Origin: Candidatus Saccharimonadota bacterium | GTDB taxonomy: Bacteria; Patescibacteriota; Saccharimonadia; Saccharimonadales; Saccharimonadaceae | Assembly (NCBI GenBank): GCA_020428315.1 | Contig: JAGQNA010000008.1 | Location: 1-39,158 of the forward strand | Length of the DNA stretch: 39,158 bases | Reading direction: 5' to 3' | Part shown: piece by piece, positions 22,712 to 31,374 of the stretch | Position numbering within the stretch: the stretch's first letter is position 1 | Layout: every line of letters begins with the position of its first letter | The notes under the pieces: model-generated | Seen by the model: only the letters and a program-made list of their open reading frames with translations | The model's database searches: none | What the model was told of the DNA's origin: nothing | Program-made: the position numbers and the translations under genes

Positions 22712-24804
22712 TATTTCTTCTTCCTTCCGTGTTTAGTATCTATGTTGAGACTTTGCGATGAGAGAAAATCGGCAAGACTGGGTGTGCGGTTTGGTTGCGG
22801 CGATGGTTGAGTAGGTGTTTGTATGTCTGGTGTTAGGATCTTAGTGGATGATTTATCGGTTAAGAAATCTGCCATCGATATTTTTTCGATTTTTTTAGCA
22901 ACTGGTTGATTTGTGGGGGTTGGAGCAAAGCTGTTTTGAGCAACTACTGCTTCTTGGAATTTTGAAGGTAGATCGGTTGTATTGTATTTTTTTAAATCAA
23001 CACCTTGAGTCTTATGAGTTGGCTTAAAGTCCATCGTCGTTGCTTTAATGCCTGGAAGTATTTGGCCACCTACACTTAGCCTGAGTAAGCATTCTCGACT
23101 ATTCAGTGAGGTAAGTATTCGAACACGAAGCTCATTTTCTTTATTGCCGACTTCTTTTTCTTCGAGCAATGCTTCTTTGGGTAGTTCGATAGTTAGGTTA
23201 CCCTCTAATGCACGTGCATCTTCCTCTGACACTCTAAATACATAATAGTTAGATACATTTGTGAAGATTGCTTCTTGAATATTCTTTTCGATTTGGCCAA
23301 AGTACTGCTGGGTTAAAAACACAAACAAGTTATATTTTCGGGCTTCGGCTAGAATTTGTGCAATGGCAGGGTTTTGTACCACGGACACTTCGTCGATAAT
23401 AAGTATTATTTTTTCGTTAAAACTGCGTGATTGAGCGAGGAGGAATATTTGCTGAATTAGTAGACCGGCTACGGTTTTAACGACTTTTTCACCCATACTT
23501 ACTTTATTGAGTGAGAATACAGTCAGGCGGTGTGCGTTAATGAGCTTACCGAGCGATGCCGAATTATCGTTTTGGGCACCAAGCGACGGTTGCATTTGCA
23601 TTTCATCAACCAGTGACACAACCGGTGATATAGCCTCGTTGTAGTATTTGGTTCGCATCTCATTAAAGTCTGAACCAAAGAATTTAATGATATTCTGCGG
23701 GATAAAACTCTCAACGTGATTGAGCAGTTTTTGGCGATACTCTATATCTGTCAAGAATCGTTTTAAGTTGTCGAGTGACATAACCTGACCGGTCATAAGC
23801 ACGTACAGACTAAACCTTAGTACTCGTTCAAGTTTTGGGTTATGCTGGTCAGCTAGTAGCGATTTAAACAGCGTGCCAGTGAGCTCTGTAGCGGCTGATA
23901 TATCTGTACCAGCACCCGCAAATAGCTCGGCACCGTCGTCTTGGTTCTTAAAACTAATGACGTTGCTACCTTCGATACCACCGAGATCGTCTTCTAGTGA
24001 GGCATGTGGATCAATCACGACGATACGGTACTTTTGACGATTTACGCCATTCGAAAGTAGCTTCTGAGTAAGAAGTCCGATGAGTTTTGATTTACCGCTA
24101 CCGCTAGCACCAATAATGAATGAGTGCTTATCAAAATCGTAACTCTCGAGCGGAAGATAGTAGTTTTTCGGTAGATAGGGGAATGTGTCTACTTCAAACA
24201 CAGCACCCACATTATCACTTCTCATGATATGAAGTGACTTTTGAATATCAAGATATTTTGGCTGTTTTTTACGTAGGTACTTAGTATTGGTCAAAAAATT
24301 AACTGCGAGCAGCTGGGAAGGAAAGTTAAGAAGCATTTTACGGCCAGTTGTGTAGTTGCCGCCTTTATCTTTGAAGCAAAATTGAGCTTCACACATAGCT
24401 TTATCTATATTGACTGCACGGATAGATACCGACATCCACTCGAGTTCTTTGCCGCGTTTGACTGAGTATTTTTCGCGTACATCAAGCAAATTACCGCCAC
24501 TCACAAGTTGAATGAATCGTTCTGACGGTGTATTTGTGGGTGGGTTTATAGCGGTAGCATCAACAGGGCGTAACACGACACTTTCAAGTTTATTAGAAAG
24601 CATGCCAATATCTTTATTGATGCCAACGAAGTAGCGGACAGTATTGTTTTCGATATGCACAAACACTATCCAGCGACGCAAAAAACCGATGTACTGTGAG
24701 ATCGAGAGGATAATATTCTGCCAATCTTGGACAGTGTATTCATCTTTCATCATATACAACTCGAACCAGTGTGTATAACCAAAGTGTTTATGGCGAGATG
24801 TCAT
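22711..24804 (-). CDS. VirB4/HerA-like ATPase (DUF87 type)
   Basis: A 697-residue P-loop ATPase. Walker A GASGSGKS is at 232-239, a second conserved strand '[15 protein letters not shown]' lies near 260-274, Walker B 'KIILIIDE' is at 465-472, and the sensor-like 'VFLTQQ' near 495-500. An N-terminal domain of about 225 residues precedes the motor, and the last 100 residues are Pro/Thr/Gln-rich. This order fits the VirB4/TraC and HerA family that powers type IV secretion or pilus-related transport. The start follows TAATAT by 6 nt. With the TrbC/VirB2-like protein near 37 kb it may be part of a secretion machine scattered around the chromosome. Confidence 0.87.
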   Translation of the reverse strand: MTSRHKHFGYTHWFELYMMKDEYTVQDWQNIILSISQYIGFLRRWIVFVHIENNTVRYFVGINKDIGMLSNKLESVVLRPVDATAINPPTNTPSERFIQLVSGGNLLDVREKYSVKRGKELEWMSVSIRAVNIDKAMCEAQFCFKDKGGNYTTGRKMLLNFPSQLLAVNFLTNTKYLRKKQPKYLDIQKSLHIMRSDNVGAVFEVDTFPYLPKNYYLPLESYDFDKHSFIIGASGSGKSKLIGLLTQKLLSNGVNRQKYRIVVIDPHASLEDDLGGIEGSNVISFKNQDDGAELFAGAGTDISAATELTGTLFKSLLADQHNPKLERVLRFSLYVLMTGQVMSLDNLKRFLTDIEYRQKLLNHVESFIPQNIIKFFGSDFNEMRTKYYNEAISPVVSLVDEMQMQPSLGAQNDNSASLGKLINAHRLTVFSLNKVSMGEKVVKTVAGLLIQQIFLLAQSRSFNEKIILIIDEVSVVQNPAIAQILAEARKYNLFVFLTQQYFGQIEKNIQEAIFTNVSNYYVFRVSEEDARALEGNLTIELPKEALLEEKEVGNKENELRVRILTSLNSRECLLRLSVGGQILPGIKATTMDFKPTHKTQGVDLKKYNTTDLPSKFQEAVVAQNSFAPTPTNQPVAKKIEKISMADFLTDKSSTKILTPDIQTPTQPSPQPNRTPSLADFLSSQSLNIDTKHGRKKK

Positions 24805-24810
24805 AGTTCA

Positions 24811-24816
24811 ATATTA
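24811..24816 (-). promoter_or_regulatory. -10 box of the VirB4-like gene, leaderless geometry
   Basis: On the minus strand TAATAT is followed by 6 nt and the ATG at 24804. A GATAAT two bases upstream is an alternative. Confidence 0.45.
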
Positions 24817-24868
24817 TCACGATTATCATCAGGGGTATATTGTTACATTAATTTGTGCCGTCCTAGCT

Positions 24869-24897
24869 TGAAAAAGCCTGGTGTATCTGTTACAATC
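24869..24897 (+). promoter_or_regulatory. Promoter of rplU
   Basis: TTGAAA (24869-24874), 17 bases, TACAAT (24892-24897). A leader of about 20 bases with AAAGGAAG precedes the ATG at 24926. Confidence 0.65.
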
Positions 24898-24925
24898 AAT
24901 CGAGTTGGTTAAAACAAAGGAAGTT

Positions 24926-25231
24926 ATGAAAGCAATCGTAAAAATCGGTGGAAAGCAATATATTGTTACCGAAAAAGAGACCCTCCTGGTGGACCTCCTC
25001 CCGGAAGGAACTAAAGAGCTCACACTCGATGCTATGTTGGTAATTGACGGTGACAAAACAACTGTCGGTGCCCCAACAGTTAAAGGCGTGAAAGTAAAAG
25101 CTAAGGTAGTGGAAGAATTAGTTAAGGGTGATAAAATCCGAATTATTCGCTACAAAGCTAAAAAGCGTGTTCATAAAGAAAACGGTCATCGCCAGAAGTA
25201 CTCACGAATTGAGATAGCCTCAATAAAATAA
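24926..25231 (+). CDS. rplU: Large ribosomal subunit protein bL21
   Basis: A 101-residue protein with the full L21 pattern: 'MKAIVKIGGKQYIVTEKETL', 'LTLDAMLVIDGDKTTVGAP', and the basic C-terminal signature 'KIRIIRYKAKKRVHKENGHR', then QKYSRIEI. The frame is open 15 codons further upstream, but that region holds the promoter; AAAGGAAG directly before the ATG at 24926 decides the start. L27 (rpmA), often next to L21, is not here; a terminator follows immediately. Confidence 0.95.
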   Translation: MKAIVKIGGKQYIVTEKETLLVDLLPEGTKELTLDAMLVIDGDKTTVGAPTVKGVKVKAKVVEELVKGDKIRIIRYKAKKRVHKENGHRQKYSRIEIASIK

Positions 25232-25245
25232 GAACTTATTCTTGT

Positions 25246-25282
25246 AATAAAAATCCCTGGTATAGAGCTAGGGATTTTTATT
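25246..25282 (+). terminator. Intrinsic terminator after rplU
   Basis: AATAAAAATCCCT (25246-25258) pairs perfectly with AGGGATTTTTATT (25270-25282), a 13-bp stem with an 11-nt loop and T-rich 3' arm. It separates rplU from the parA promoter at 25293. Confidence 0.85.
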
Positions 25283-25292
25283 ATGCTCGTGG

Positions 25293-25298
25293 TATAAT
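25293..25298 (+). promoter_or_regulatory. -10 box of parA, with a leaderless 7-codon minigene
   Basis: TATAAT is followed by 7 nt and an ATG at 25306 that opens MRQGNKQ and stops at 25327-25329, overlapping the parA ATG (ATGA). Geometry matches the leaderless genes, so translation may enter parA through this minigene. Confidence 0.5.
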
Positions 25299-25325
25299 TG
25301 AGCCAATGAGGCAGGGAAATAAACA

Positions 25326-26093
25326 ATGACAACTGTTCTAGCGGTTACAAACCAAAAGGGTGGAGTTGGCAAGACAACAACTGCGATAAATATAGCATAT
25401 TATCTTGCTAAAAGTGGCAGAAAAACACTTTTGATTGATTTTGATCCTCAGGGTAATGCCACTAGCGGAATCGGTATTCAAAAGTCTGAACTTGAACATG
25501 GAACTATGAGTGATGTGATGCTGGAGACCAGACAGTTATCACACATTATACTTGATACTAAGTATAAAAATTTACAGGTTGCTCCAACGATATCTCAACT
25601 CGCTAATACAGAAGCAGAACTCGGAAGCTTAAGCCGACGCTTTACTAGATTAAAAAATGCCATCAGTATAACTAGCGGTTTTGACGTAGTAGTAATTGAC
25701 TGCCCACCCTCACTAAGTCTGCTCACGGTTAATGCTTTAATTGCGGCTAGGTACGTTCTATTGCCAGTACAGACTGAATTTTATGCGTTAGAAGGGCTTG
25801 GCCAGCTACTTGAAACTATGAAATTAATTCGTAAAAATATGAATCCGACGCTAGACTTGTTAGGAGTACTACCAACTATGGTAGATAGCCGAACAACATT
25901 AAGCCAGCAAGTCTATGATGAAATTAAGAAGCATTTTCCTGGCAAAGTATTAAATACAGCGATTCCACGTAATATTCGCCTTGCTGAAGCGCCTAGTCAC
26001 GGAGCGCCAATAGGAGTTTACGACAGGTTTAGTAAAGGCGCACGCGCCTATAAAGCTGTCACTAAAGAAATTATAGAAAGGATGGGGCTATAA
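25326..26093 (+). CDS. parA: Chromosome-partitioning ATPase ParA (Soj type)
   Basis: ATPase that moves replicated origins together with ParB. The 255-residue protein has the deviant Walker A KGGVGKT (10-16, in NQKGGVGKTTTAINIAY), the A' motif 'LLIDFDPQGNATSG', and Walker B 'DVVVIDCPPSLSLLTVNAL'. The length and absence of an N-terminal helix-turn-helix place it with chromosomal Soj/ParA rather than plasmid type Ia. Its last base is shared with the parB start (TAATG). No strong ribosome-binding sequence is seen; see the minigene just upstream. Confidence 0.95.
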   Translation: MTTVLAVTNQKGGVGKTTTAINIAYYLAKSGRKTLLIDFDPQGNATSGIGIQKSELEHGTMSDVMLETRQLSHIILDTKYKNLQVAPTISQLANTEAELGSLSRRFTRLKNAISITSGFDVVVIDCPPSLSLLTVNALIAARYVLLPVQTEFYALEGLGQLLETMKLIRKNMNPTLDLLGVLPTMVDSRTTLSQQVYDEIKKHFPGKVLNTAIPRNIRLAEAPSHGAPIGVYDRFSKGARAYKAVTKEIIERMGL

Positions 26094-26974
26094 TGTCCAG
26101 CAAGAAGGGTTTAGGACGTAGCTTTGAATCTCTGATACCAGATGACCTATTTGATGAGTCATTCGACTCTACGTCGCTAGATAATAGTGTTGTAAGCGAC
26201 TTACGAATGATAAATATTGACAGCATTAAGCCTGATAAAAATCAACCACGCAAACATTTTGATGATGAGGCTCACAAAGAACTTACTAAATCTATCGAAC
26301 TGCATGGAGTGCTTCAGCCAATCGTCGTAGTTCCAGTAAAAAATGGTGGCTATAGTATAGTAGCAGGTGAGCGCCGTTGGCGGGCTTCAAAAGCTGCAGG
26401 GTTAGCAAAAATACCTACATTAGTACGAACCTTAACTAGTCAGCATAAGTTAGAACTTTCGATTATTGAGAACGTTCAACGACATAATTTAAGTCCACTT
26501 GAGACAGCCCGGGCTTTTTCTGAATTGCGAGAGAAGTTTAATCTTTCACTTGAAGAGATTGGCTCCAGGGTTGGTGGAAAGAGTGTTAGTGCGGTTAGTA
26601 ATACTTTGAGGCTACTGAGATTACCAGAAAAAGTTCAAGATGCACTTCAAAAAAGAGACATCACAGAGGGGCAGGCACGCCCACTAATAGACCTGAGTGA
26701 TGATGTGATCGATGAGATACTACCAAAAATTATTCAAGAGCAATGGAGTGCGCGTACTATCGAGAAGAATGTTGCGAGTAGAAAAGCCCAGAAGCCGTCA
26801 AAAGCCAGAGGGGCTACTGGCTCCAGTAATTTCAAGCAGTTGCAAAATTATCTAACGCAGAAACTAGGCCGAAATGTTAATGTCATACAAAAAAGAAACA
26901 ACAAAGGCGAGATCAGGATAGAGTTTAGCAGCGAAGATGATTTGGACAAACTAAAGCAGCAGCTACTATCTTAG
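26093..26974 (+). CDS. parB: Chromosome-partitioning protein ParB (Spo0J type)
   Basis: CTP-dependent DNA clamp that loads at parS. The 293-residue protein starts 'KKGLGRSFESLIPDDLF' (the ParA-interacting N-terminus). The ParB/Srx domain has 'NQPRKHFDDEAHKELTKSI', the CTP-site motif GERRWRA, and 'IIENVQRHNLSPLETARAF'. A helix-turn-helix domain follows ('EEIGSRVGGKSVSAVSNTLR'), and a C-terminal dimer domain ends the protein. The classic 16-bp parS palindrome was not seen in this window. It is convergent with lepB and their stops overlap by 4 bases. Confidence 0.95.
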   Translation: MSSKKGLGRSFESLIPDDLFDESFDSTSLDNSVVSDLRMINIDSIKPDKNQPRKHFDDEAHKELTKSIELHGVLQPIVVVPVKNGGYSIVAGERRWRASKAAGLAKIPTLVRTLTSQHKLELSIIENVQRHNLSPLETARAFSELREKFNLSLEEIGSRVGGKSVSAVSNTLRLLRLPEKVQDALQKRDITEGQARPLIDLSDDVIDEILPKIIQEQWSARTIEKNVASRKAQKPSKARGATGSSNFKQLQNYLTQKLGRNVNVIQKRNNKGEIRIEFSSEDDLDKLKQQLLS

Positions 26975-27573
26975 AACGTACGAATTTGGTTGAATGGGAA
27001 GATACGAAGACTTACTGGGCCAATAACATCGAACAAGGGTATGAAGCCAAGTCCATTACGTGAGTCGAGTGAGTTATTGCCGTCTCTATGATCTCCGCTG
27101 ACGAATAGGGTACCGTCTGGAACAGTTGTATCTACAGCCCCACTTGTGGGTGATCGTGGCGTACAGTTACAAATCTTATCTGGGTCAAATCCATCAGGTT
27201 TTTCGTTGTTATATATGGTGTATTTACCATTAGCCAGGACTACCCGCTCACCTTCGAATGCAATAACTCGTTTTACGATATATTTTTCCTTATTTTCAAT
27301 TTCGTCGTAGTTAGGGTTCTTAAAGATAATTATTTGACCTCTTTTTGGTACGTATGGTTTATTTTGTATTTGTGACATAGTGACCGGAAGACGATTGACT
27401 ATTAGCCTGTCTCCATCATGCATCGTGTCTTCCATACTTCTACCTTGTACGTTAAAGCTTCGAAAAATAAATGTGTTAATAAAAACAGCACCGATAATAA
27501 CTAAAATGACAAAGAGAGCGATTCCTAGTGAGTCTTTTAATCCTGAATGTCGATCCAAAAAGCGTGCGTGCAT
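26971..27573 (-). CDS. lepB: Signal peptidase I
   Basis: Membrane serine protease that cleaves Sec signal peptides. In this 200-residue protein one membrane segment (about 17-37) precedes the catalytic region. The nucleophile is Ser46 in GRSMEDTM, the general base Lys101 in 'YIVKRVIAFEGERV', and the box E region reads 'FVSGDHRDGNNSLDSRNGLG'. The Pro of the usual SMxPT motif is replaced by Asp. The ATG at 27573 lies 6 nt after TAAAAT (27580-27585 on the minus strand) without a ribosome-binding sequence. It is divergent from the membrane protein-htrA pair. Confidence 0.94.
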   Translation of the reverse strand: MHARFLDRHSGLKDSLGIALFVILVIIGAVFINTFIFRSFNVQGRSMEDTMHDGDRLIVNRLPVTMSQIQNKPYVPKRGQIIIFKNPNYDEIENKEKYIVKRVIAFEGERVVLANGKYTIYNNEKPDGFDPDKICNCTPRSPTSGAVDTTVPDGTLFVSGDHRDGNNSLDSRNGLGFIPLFDVIGPVSLRIFPFNQIRTF

Positions 27574-27579
27574 TATTTT

Positions 27580-27585
27580 ATTTTA
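27580..27585 (-). promoter_or_regulatory. -10 box of lepB, leaderless geometry
   Basis: Minus-strand TAAAAT, 6 nt, ATG at 27573. Confidence 0.5.
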
Positions 27586-27632
27586 GCACAAATATAAGCG
27601 TAATATGTGATCATGATGAAGCGCAATCGTGC

Positions 27633-27638
27633 TATAAT
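27633..27638 (+). promoter_or_regulatory. -10 box of the membrane protein-htrA operon
   Basis: TATAAT is followed by 12 nt and the ATG at 27651, predicting a leader of only about 5 bases. It is divergent from lepB. Confidence 0.5.
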
Positions 27639-27650
27639 AGGCCTATAGCG

Positions 27651-28424
27651 ATGGAGTTTTTAAAAGTATCTCGTAAGAAAACCATTATAAGTGAAATTCT
27701 ATATGTTTTGCTAAATATATTGATGGCAATTGCTATTTTAGTAGTTGTTTTAACTGTGCAAACACCTTTACCGGCGTTTTTGTTAGTTTTACTTAGTAAA
27801 TGGCGAGTTTTTGCTGTACGCCCTCAGCATTGGATCGCAAATATTATAAGCAACGTAATCGACACTATAGTAAGTCTTAGCTATGTAATTCTATTGTATG
27901 TAGCAAATGGTTCTCTTGGTATTCAGATTTTCCTCACGTTGTTATATATAGGTTGGCTATTGATTTTAAAGCCTCGCTCTAGCCAAAAAGCAGCTTCTAT
28001 CCAAGCAGGAGTAGGGCAGTTTGTTGGAATTACTGCTCTGATGCATGTTTCCTACGACTGGTGGGCAACTCCTGTAGTCGTACTAATGTGGATCATTGGC
28101 TACAGTACAGCTAGGCATATTTTAGTTTCCTACAGGGAGCCCAATTTTAAATTGATAAGTCTTATTTGGGCATTGATTGTAGCTGAGCTCGGATGGCTGT
28201 TTTATCATTGGAACTTTGCATATAGCTTTGATATATCAGGTAATATCTTACTCTCACAAGCAGCAATAGTAGTTGGCCTATTGGGCTTTATGGCCGAAAA
28301 ATACTACGAAAGTTTTCATAAGTTCGGTAAGGCAAAACGTAACGAAGTTCTGTTGCCCACAATCTTGGTAATTAGTATGATAGTAGTATCGCTAACAATA
28401 TTTGGAAGGATTGAGGGGCTATGA
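27651..28424 (+). CDS. Polytopic membrane protein of unknown function
   Basis: A 257-residue protein with about seven to eight hydrophobic segments and short, mostly basic loops. I do not recognise the family. The frame is open upstream, but the -10 box at 27633 lies in that part, so the ATG at 27651 (MEFLKVSRKK) is used. Its end overlaps the htrA start by 4 bases (ATGA), so it is coupled to the protease and may be its membrane partner or a protected substrate. It is rich in Trp and Ile and has no catalytic motif that I can see. Confidence 0.8.
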   Translation: MEFLKVSRKKTIISEILYVLLNILMAIAILVVVLTVQTPLPAFLLVLLSKWRVFAVRPQHWIANIISNVIDTIVSLSYVILLYVANGSLGIQIFLTLLYIGWLLILKPRSSQKAASIQAGVGQFVGITALMHVSYDWWATPVVVLMWIIGYSTARHILVSYREPNFKLISLIWALIVAELGWLFYHWNFAYSFDISGNILLSQAAIVVGLLGFMAEKYYESFHKFGKAKRNEVLLPTILVISMIVVSLTIFGRIEGL

Positions 28425-29572
28425 TCGATAAAAAGGAAGATTCTAAGGCTAAAGCAAATGATAATACGGCCGTAAAGAATATGATGCTTGTTGTTGGGCT
28501 TGTCGTGGTCGCACTTTTCTCGGGAATGGCAGGTGGTGCGCTTTTGGGTGCTGTAGGCAATAGAGCAGGCGACACTGTTGACTTTAAACGGGTTGAAGGG
28601 GATGGTAATAAAATTATCAGTCGAGAAGATAATTCGCTCATTTCGTTAGTTGATAATGTATCGCCGAGTGTAGTCTCAATAATAACATCATCAGGTTCAA
28701 GCTCTAGGTACGCTGCAGCAGGTACGGGGATGATTGTCAGTAAGGATGGCTACATTATGACTAATAAGCATGTTGTAAGTAATGCTAATTCAGCAACAAT
28801 CATAACTTCATCTGGTAAGGCATACCAAGACGTACCGGTACTCGGTGAAGATCCTCTAAACGATATTGCATTTTTAAAAATCCCAGATGTAAAGGATCTA
28901 CCAGCTATTCAGCTCGGTGATTCAAAAACCGTTAGAGTTGGTCAAAGTGTAGTTGCGATAGGCAATGCACTTGGAGAGTTTAAAAATTCAGTTACTACCG
29001 GGATAATATCGGGAGTTGGACGTCCAATTGTAGCTAGCGAAGACGGTACTCAAGCAACAGCTTCGAGCTTAAATGATTTATTGCAAACAGACGCAGCGAT
29101 AAATCACGGTAATTCTGGTGGGCCGTTGCTTAACATGAAAGGACAAGTTATTGGTGTAAATACCGCAATTGCTGAAAATGCCCAAGGAATCGGGTTTGCT
29201 ATTCCTATAGGTGCAACTAAGGGGATGATTAATCACTTGATAGCTACTGGCAAGGTTGAGCGACCAATTGTTGGCGTTAGCTTTGTGTCGATCAATCCAG
29301 AAATTAAAGCTAGGTACAAGCTTGATGTTGACAAGGGTGACTTAATAATGTCAGACTCTGGTCGTTCTATTATTCCTGGAAGTCCAGCAGAAAAAGCAGG
29401 ACTGAGAAAAGGAGATATTATTGTGAAGGTAGGTAGCTATGAAGTAGGAGCAGGGCGTAGCGTATCGACGTTGGTTGGTGAGTTTTCACCTGGTGATAAA
29501 ATAGAGCTAACGATAATTCGTAATGGTAAAACAATAGTCAAAACTTTGACATTAGCAAGCTATAACGGCTAG
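28421..29572 (+). CDS. htrA: HtrA/DegP-type serine protease with PDZ domain
   Basis: Envelope quality-control protease (S1C family). The 383-residue protein has a short cytoplasmic N-terminus, one membrane segment (about 25-45), and a trypsin-like domain. His117 (TNKHVVS), Asp148 (LNDIAFLKI) and Ser232 (HGNSGGPLLN) form the catalytic triad. A single PDZ domain follows from about 285 ('IIPGSPAEKAGLRKGDIIVK'). The active domain is outside the cell. It is translated with the preceding membrane protein and meets prmC tail to tail with 2 bases between. Confidence 0.94.
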   Translation: MIDKKEDSKAKANDNTAVKNMMLVVGLVVVALFSGMAGGALLGAVGNRAGDTVDFKRVEGDGNKIISREDNSLISLVDNVSPSVVSIITSSGSSSRYAAAGTGMIVSKDGYIMTNKHVVSNANSATIITSSGKAYQDVPVLGEDPLNDIAFLKIPDVKDLPAIQLGDSKTVRVGQSVVAIGNALGEFKNSVTTGIISGVGRPIVASEDGTQATASSLNDLLQTDAAINHGNSGGPLLNMKGQVIGVNTAIAENAQGIGFAIPIGATKGMINHLIATGKVERPIVGVSFVSINPEIKARYKLDVDKGDLIMSDSGRSIIPGSPAEKAGLRKGDIIVKVGSYEVGAGRSVSTLVGEFSPGDKIELTIIRNGKTIVKTLTLASYNG

Positions 29573-29574
29573 CT

Positions 29575-30393
29575 TCAAATCTTGATATATTGAGTGACGA
29601 AACTACTTTCCTGTTGAGGTATTAGGCTTGCAGCTAATGCAAATTTATGAATTTCGTTCCACTGTCTTGGGTCGGCTTCAAAAATTGCAATCCCTCCCAC
29701 GGGCAGTCTATGGCTTAACATATCAAAACATTTTTTAATCAAAGCGAGCCCATTATTATTCGCAAACAATGCCAAATCTGGTTCGTGGCTGGTATCTTTG
29801 CTTATGTCCCATGATTTATCAACATAGGGTAGGTTTGCCAGTACGATATCTGGGCTATGTGGGTAATTGTTTAGTAGATTACTTTCTAGACAGACGATAT
29901 CGGCGTTCAGTAGCTTAGAATTTTTAGATGCTATTTCAAGTGCGGGTTTACTGATATCGCAGAGCGTCACGTCTAGTCGGGGCCATTCGAGCTTAGCGGT
30001 AATACCTAAGCAGCCACTACCTGTCCCAATATCGACTAATTTAAGTGTTTTATTGGCATCTTTTTGGGGTAGTATTTTTAGTAGCTGCTCAATTACCTGT
30101 TCGGTTTCGGGGCGTGGTATGAGCGTGTTGGTATTAACTAAAAATCTCCGACCGTAAAACTCTTTATGGCCAATAATGTAGGCAATTGGTACATGATTCA
30201 CACGTAGCTCCAAGCGTGCATCTGCAATTTCTACATAACGTTGGTCGAGTGAATCGTCTACATGTGCATGTAGCCAGGCGCGTGGTTTGCGAAGAGTGTG
30301 AGCTAGGATTATTTCAGCATCTAGTCGCGGTGTTGACATCATTAAATCAGCCAGTATATTTGTAGATTTTATTAGCCAGCTCGAAATAGTCAT
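29575..30393 (-). CDS. prmC: Release factor glutamine methyltransferase
   Basis: Methylates the Gln of the GGQ motif in release factors. The 272-residue protein has a helical N-terminal domain ('PRLDAEIILAHTLRKPRAWL', 'RLELRVNHVPIAYIIGHKEF'), the SAM-binding motif VDIGTGSGCLG, and the catalytic NxPY motif as ANLPYVD; NLPY instead of NPPY is an accepted variant. Its substrate RF1 is encoded 1 kb away. The start follows a weak CATAAT by 6 nt on the minus strand. It is divergent from the hypothetical gene at 30434. Confidence 0.93.
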   Translation of the reverse strand: MTISSWLIKSTNILADLMMSTPRLDAEIILAHTLRKPRAWLHAHVDDSLDQRYVEIADARLELRVNHVPIAYIIGHKEFYGRRFLVNTNTLIPRPETEQVIEQLLKILPQKDANKTLKLVDIGTGSGCLGITAKLEWPRLDVTLCDISKPALEIASKNSKLLNADIVCLESNLLNNYPHSPDIVLANLPYVDKSWDISKDTSHEPDLALFANNNGLALIKKCFDMLSHRLPVGGIAIFEADPRQWNEIHKFALAASLIPQQESSFVTQYIKI

Positions 30394-30399
30394 GTCGGA

Positions 30400-30405
30400 A
30401 TTATG
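30400..30405 (-). promoter_or_regulatory. -10 box of prmC, leaderless geometry
   Basis: Minus-strand CATAAT, 6 nt, ATG at 30393. It is weaker than the other members of this group. Confidence 0.35.
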
Positions 30406-30406
30406 T

Positions 30407-30412
30407 TATAAT
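30407..30412 (+). promoter_or_regulatory. -10 box of the hypothetical gene at 30434
   Basis: TATAAT lies 21 bases before the ATG at 30434 and inside an upstream open stretch of the same frame, which argues against the earlier ATG at 30392. Confidence 0.4.
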
Positions 30413-30433
30413 TTAAATAGAAATTCAAGACTT

Positions 30434-31006
30434 ATGAAACGACCTGATTGGACAAAAAGAAACAAGGAATCGATTAATCCAGATACGAAATATACCCTCA
30501 AGGAGTACGTTGACGGCGTTATTTTAGGAAGTGCTGACGCGATCATCGACAGTCAGGTGCCTGCGATGGTTGTATTTAGGTGGGATATTCGCAATATGGA
30601 TACATGGCTTACGATATCTTTTTTGATTAATGGTAAAGATAGTATCCATCGTGAGATCCCGTACGGTTTGCTAGATGGCATGCATGACAAGGAAGATGAT
30701 TGGTATAGGCAGCATTCAGACGTAACCTTAGACAGAGGATACATATCTGCTAGTGGAGATGAGATTAGTCAGCTTACACTTTGTAGCGAGGAAGGTAGTG
30801 CTACTGTTCACCTAAGAACTGCAATCTTGGAGCGAGTAAAGCAGTCTATAATAGACTACGCTACGCTGTATTATGGAAGCGTAGAAGAGATGGAGAGACT
30901 GGCTCTAGATGATATGCTAAGGCTACTTGAAGCAGAATCATGTCGCAAAACTGCTACACGTTGTCTTAAGAAGCATCTGAAAGGCAAAGACAATGTTGAC
31001 AAATAA
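30434..31006 (+). CDS. Hypothetical protein
   Basis: A 190-residue protein without recognisable family, membrane segment or signal peptide. It starts MKRPDWTKRNKESIN, has a mixed alpha/beta middle ('VVFRWDIRNMDTWLTISFLI') and a helical C-terminus ending with two Cys and a basic tail ('CRKTATRCLKKHLKG'). An upstream ATG at 30392 is open in frame, but a TATAAT lies between the two, so the start at 30434 is preferred. It precedes the LysM lipoprotein, whose -35 box overlaps the region of this gene's stop codon. Confidence 0.7.
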   Translation: MKRPDWTKRNKESINPDTKYTLKEYVDGVILGSADAIIDSQVPAMVVFRWDIRNMDTWLTISFLINGKDSIHREIPYGLLDGMHDKEDDWYRQHSDVTLDRGYISASGDEISQLTLCSEEGSATVHLRTAILERVKQSIIDYATLYYGSVEEMERLALDDMLRLLEAESCRKTATRCLKKHLKGKDNVDK

Positions 31007-31024
31007 ACGTTAGTATGATAATAT
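30996..31024 (+). promoter_or_regulatory. Promoter of the LysM lipoprotein gene, leaderless geometry
   Basis: Perfect TTGACA (30996-31001), 17 bases, TAATAT (31019-31024), 7 nt, ATG (31032). This is the best-defined promoter of the leaderless group. Confidence 0.65.
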
Positions 31025-31031
31025 AGACATC

Positions 31032-31367
31032 ATGAAACCTCATAATGAATCAAAACTAGATAAGATAAAGCTGACTGAACGAGGAGAGAAAGCCTTAGCG
31101 AGACTCAAAGGAGTACTGGCGGTACTAGCCTTAACTGGAGCGGTCGTGGCCGGATGCAATGTTCTGGATGACTCAGGATCTAATGAACGCCAGGACACAG
31201 AGACTTATATTGTGAAAGAGGGCGATACGCTTTGGGATATTGCAAGTGGTATTAACAGTGATGAGACTGGTGAGATTGTTGAGAGAATTAAAAAATTAAA
31301 CCCAGGAGTGTTCAGTGACAGCACCACTATTCAGCCTGGTCAACTGCTTACTGTGCCAGCTAATTAA
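31032..31367 (+). CDS. LysM-domain lipoprotein
   Basis: A 111-residue exported protein. After an unusually long charged N-region (about 26 residues) comes a hydrophobic stretch with the lipobox VAGC, the lipidated residue being Cys42. A short acidic spacer leads to one LysM domain (about 58-109: 'ETYIVKEGDTLWDIASGI', 'IKKLNPGV', 'IQPGQLLTVP'), which should bind peptidoglycan. It is likely anchored to the membrane and reaching the cell wall. It ends 7 bases from the convergent prfA stop. Confidence 0.87.
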   Translation: MKPHNESKLDKIKLTERGEKALARLKGVLAVLALTGAVVAGCNVLDDSGSNERQDTETYIVKEGDTLWDIASGINSDETGEIVERIKKLNPGVFSDSTTIQPGQLLTVPAN

Positions 31368-31374
31368 TACCTAA

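Noticed and set aside
25246-25282. Possible parS or partition site beside parA
   Set aside because: The palindrome is a hairpin with T-rich arm directly after rplU, that is a terminator; it does not resemble the parS consensus.
27528-27650. 41 extra N-terminal codons for the membrane protein before htrA
   Set aside because: They run through the lepB promoter and the gene's own TATAAT.
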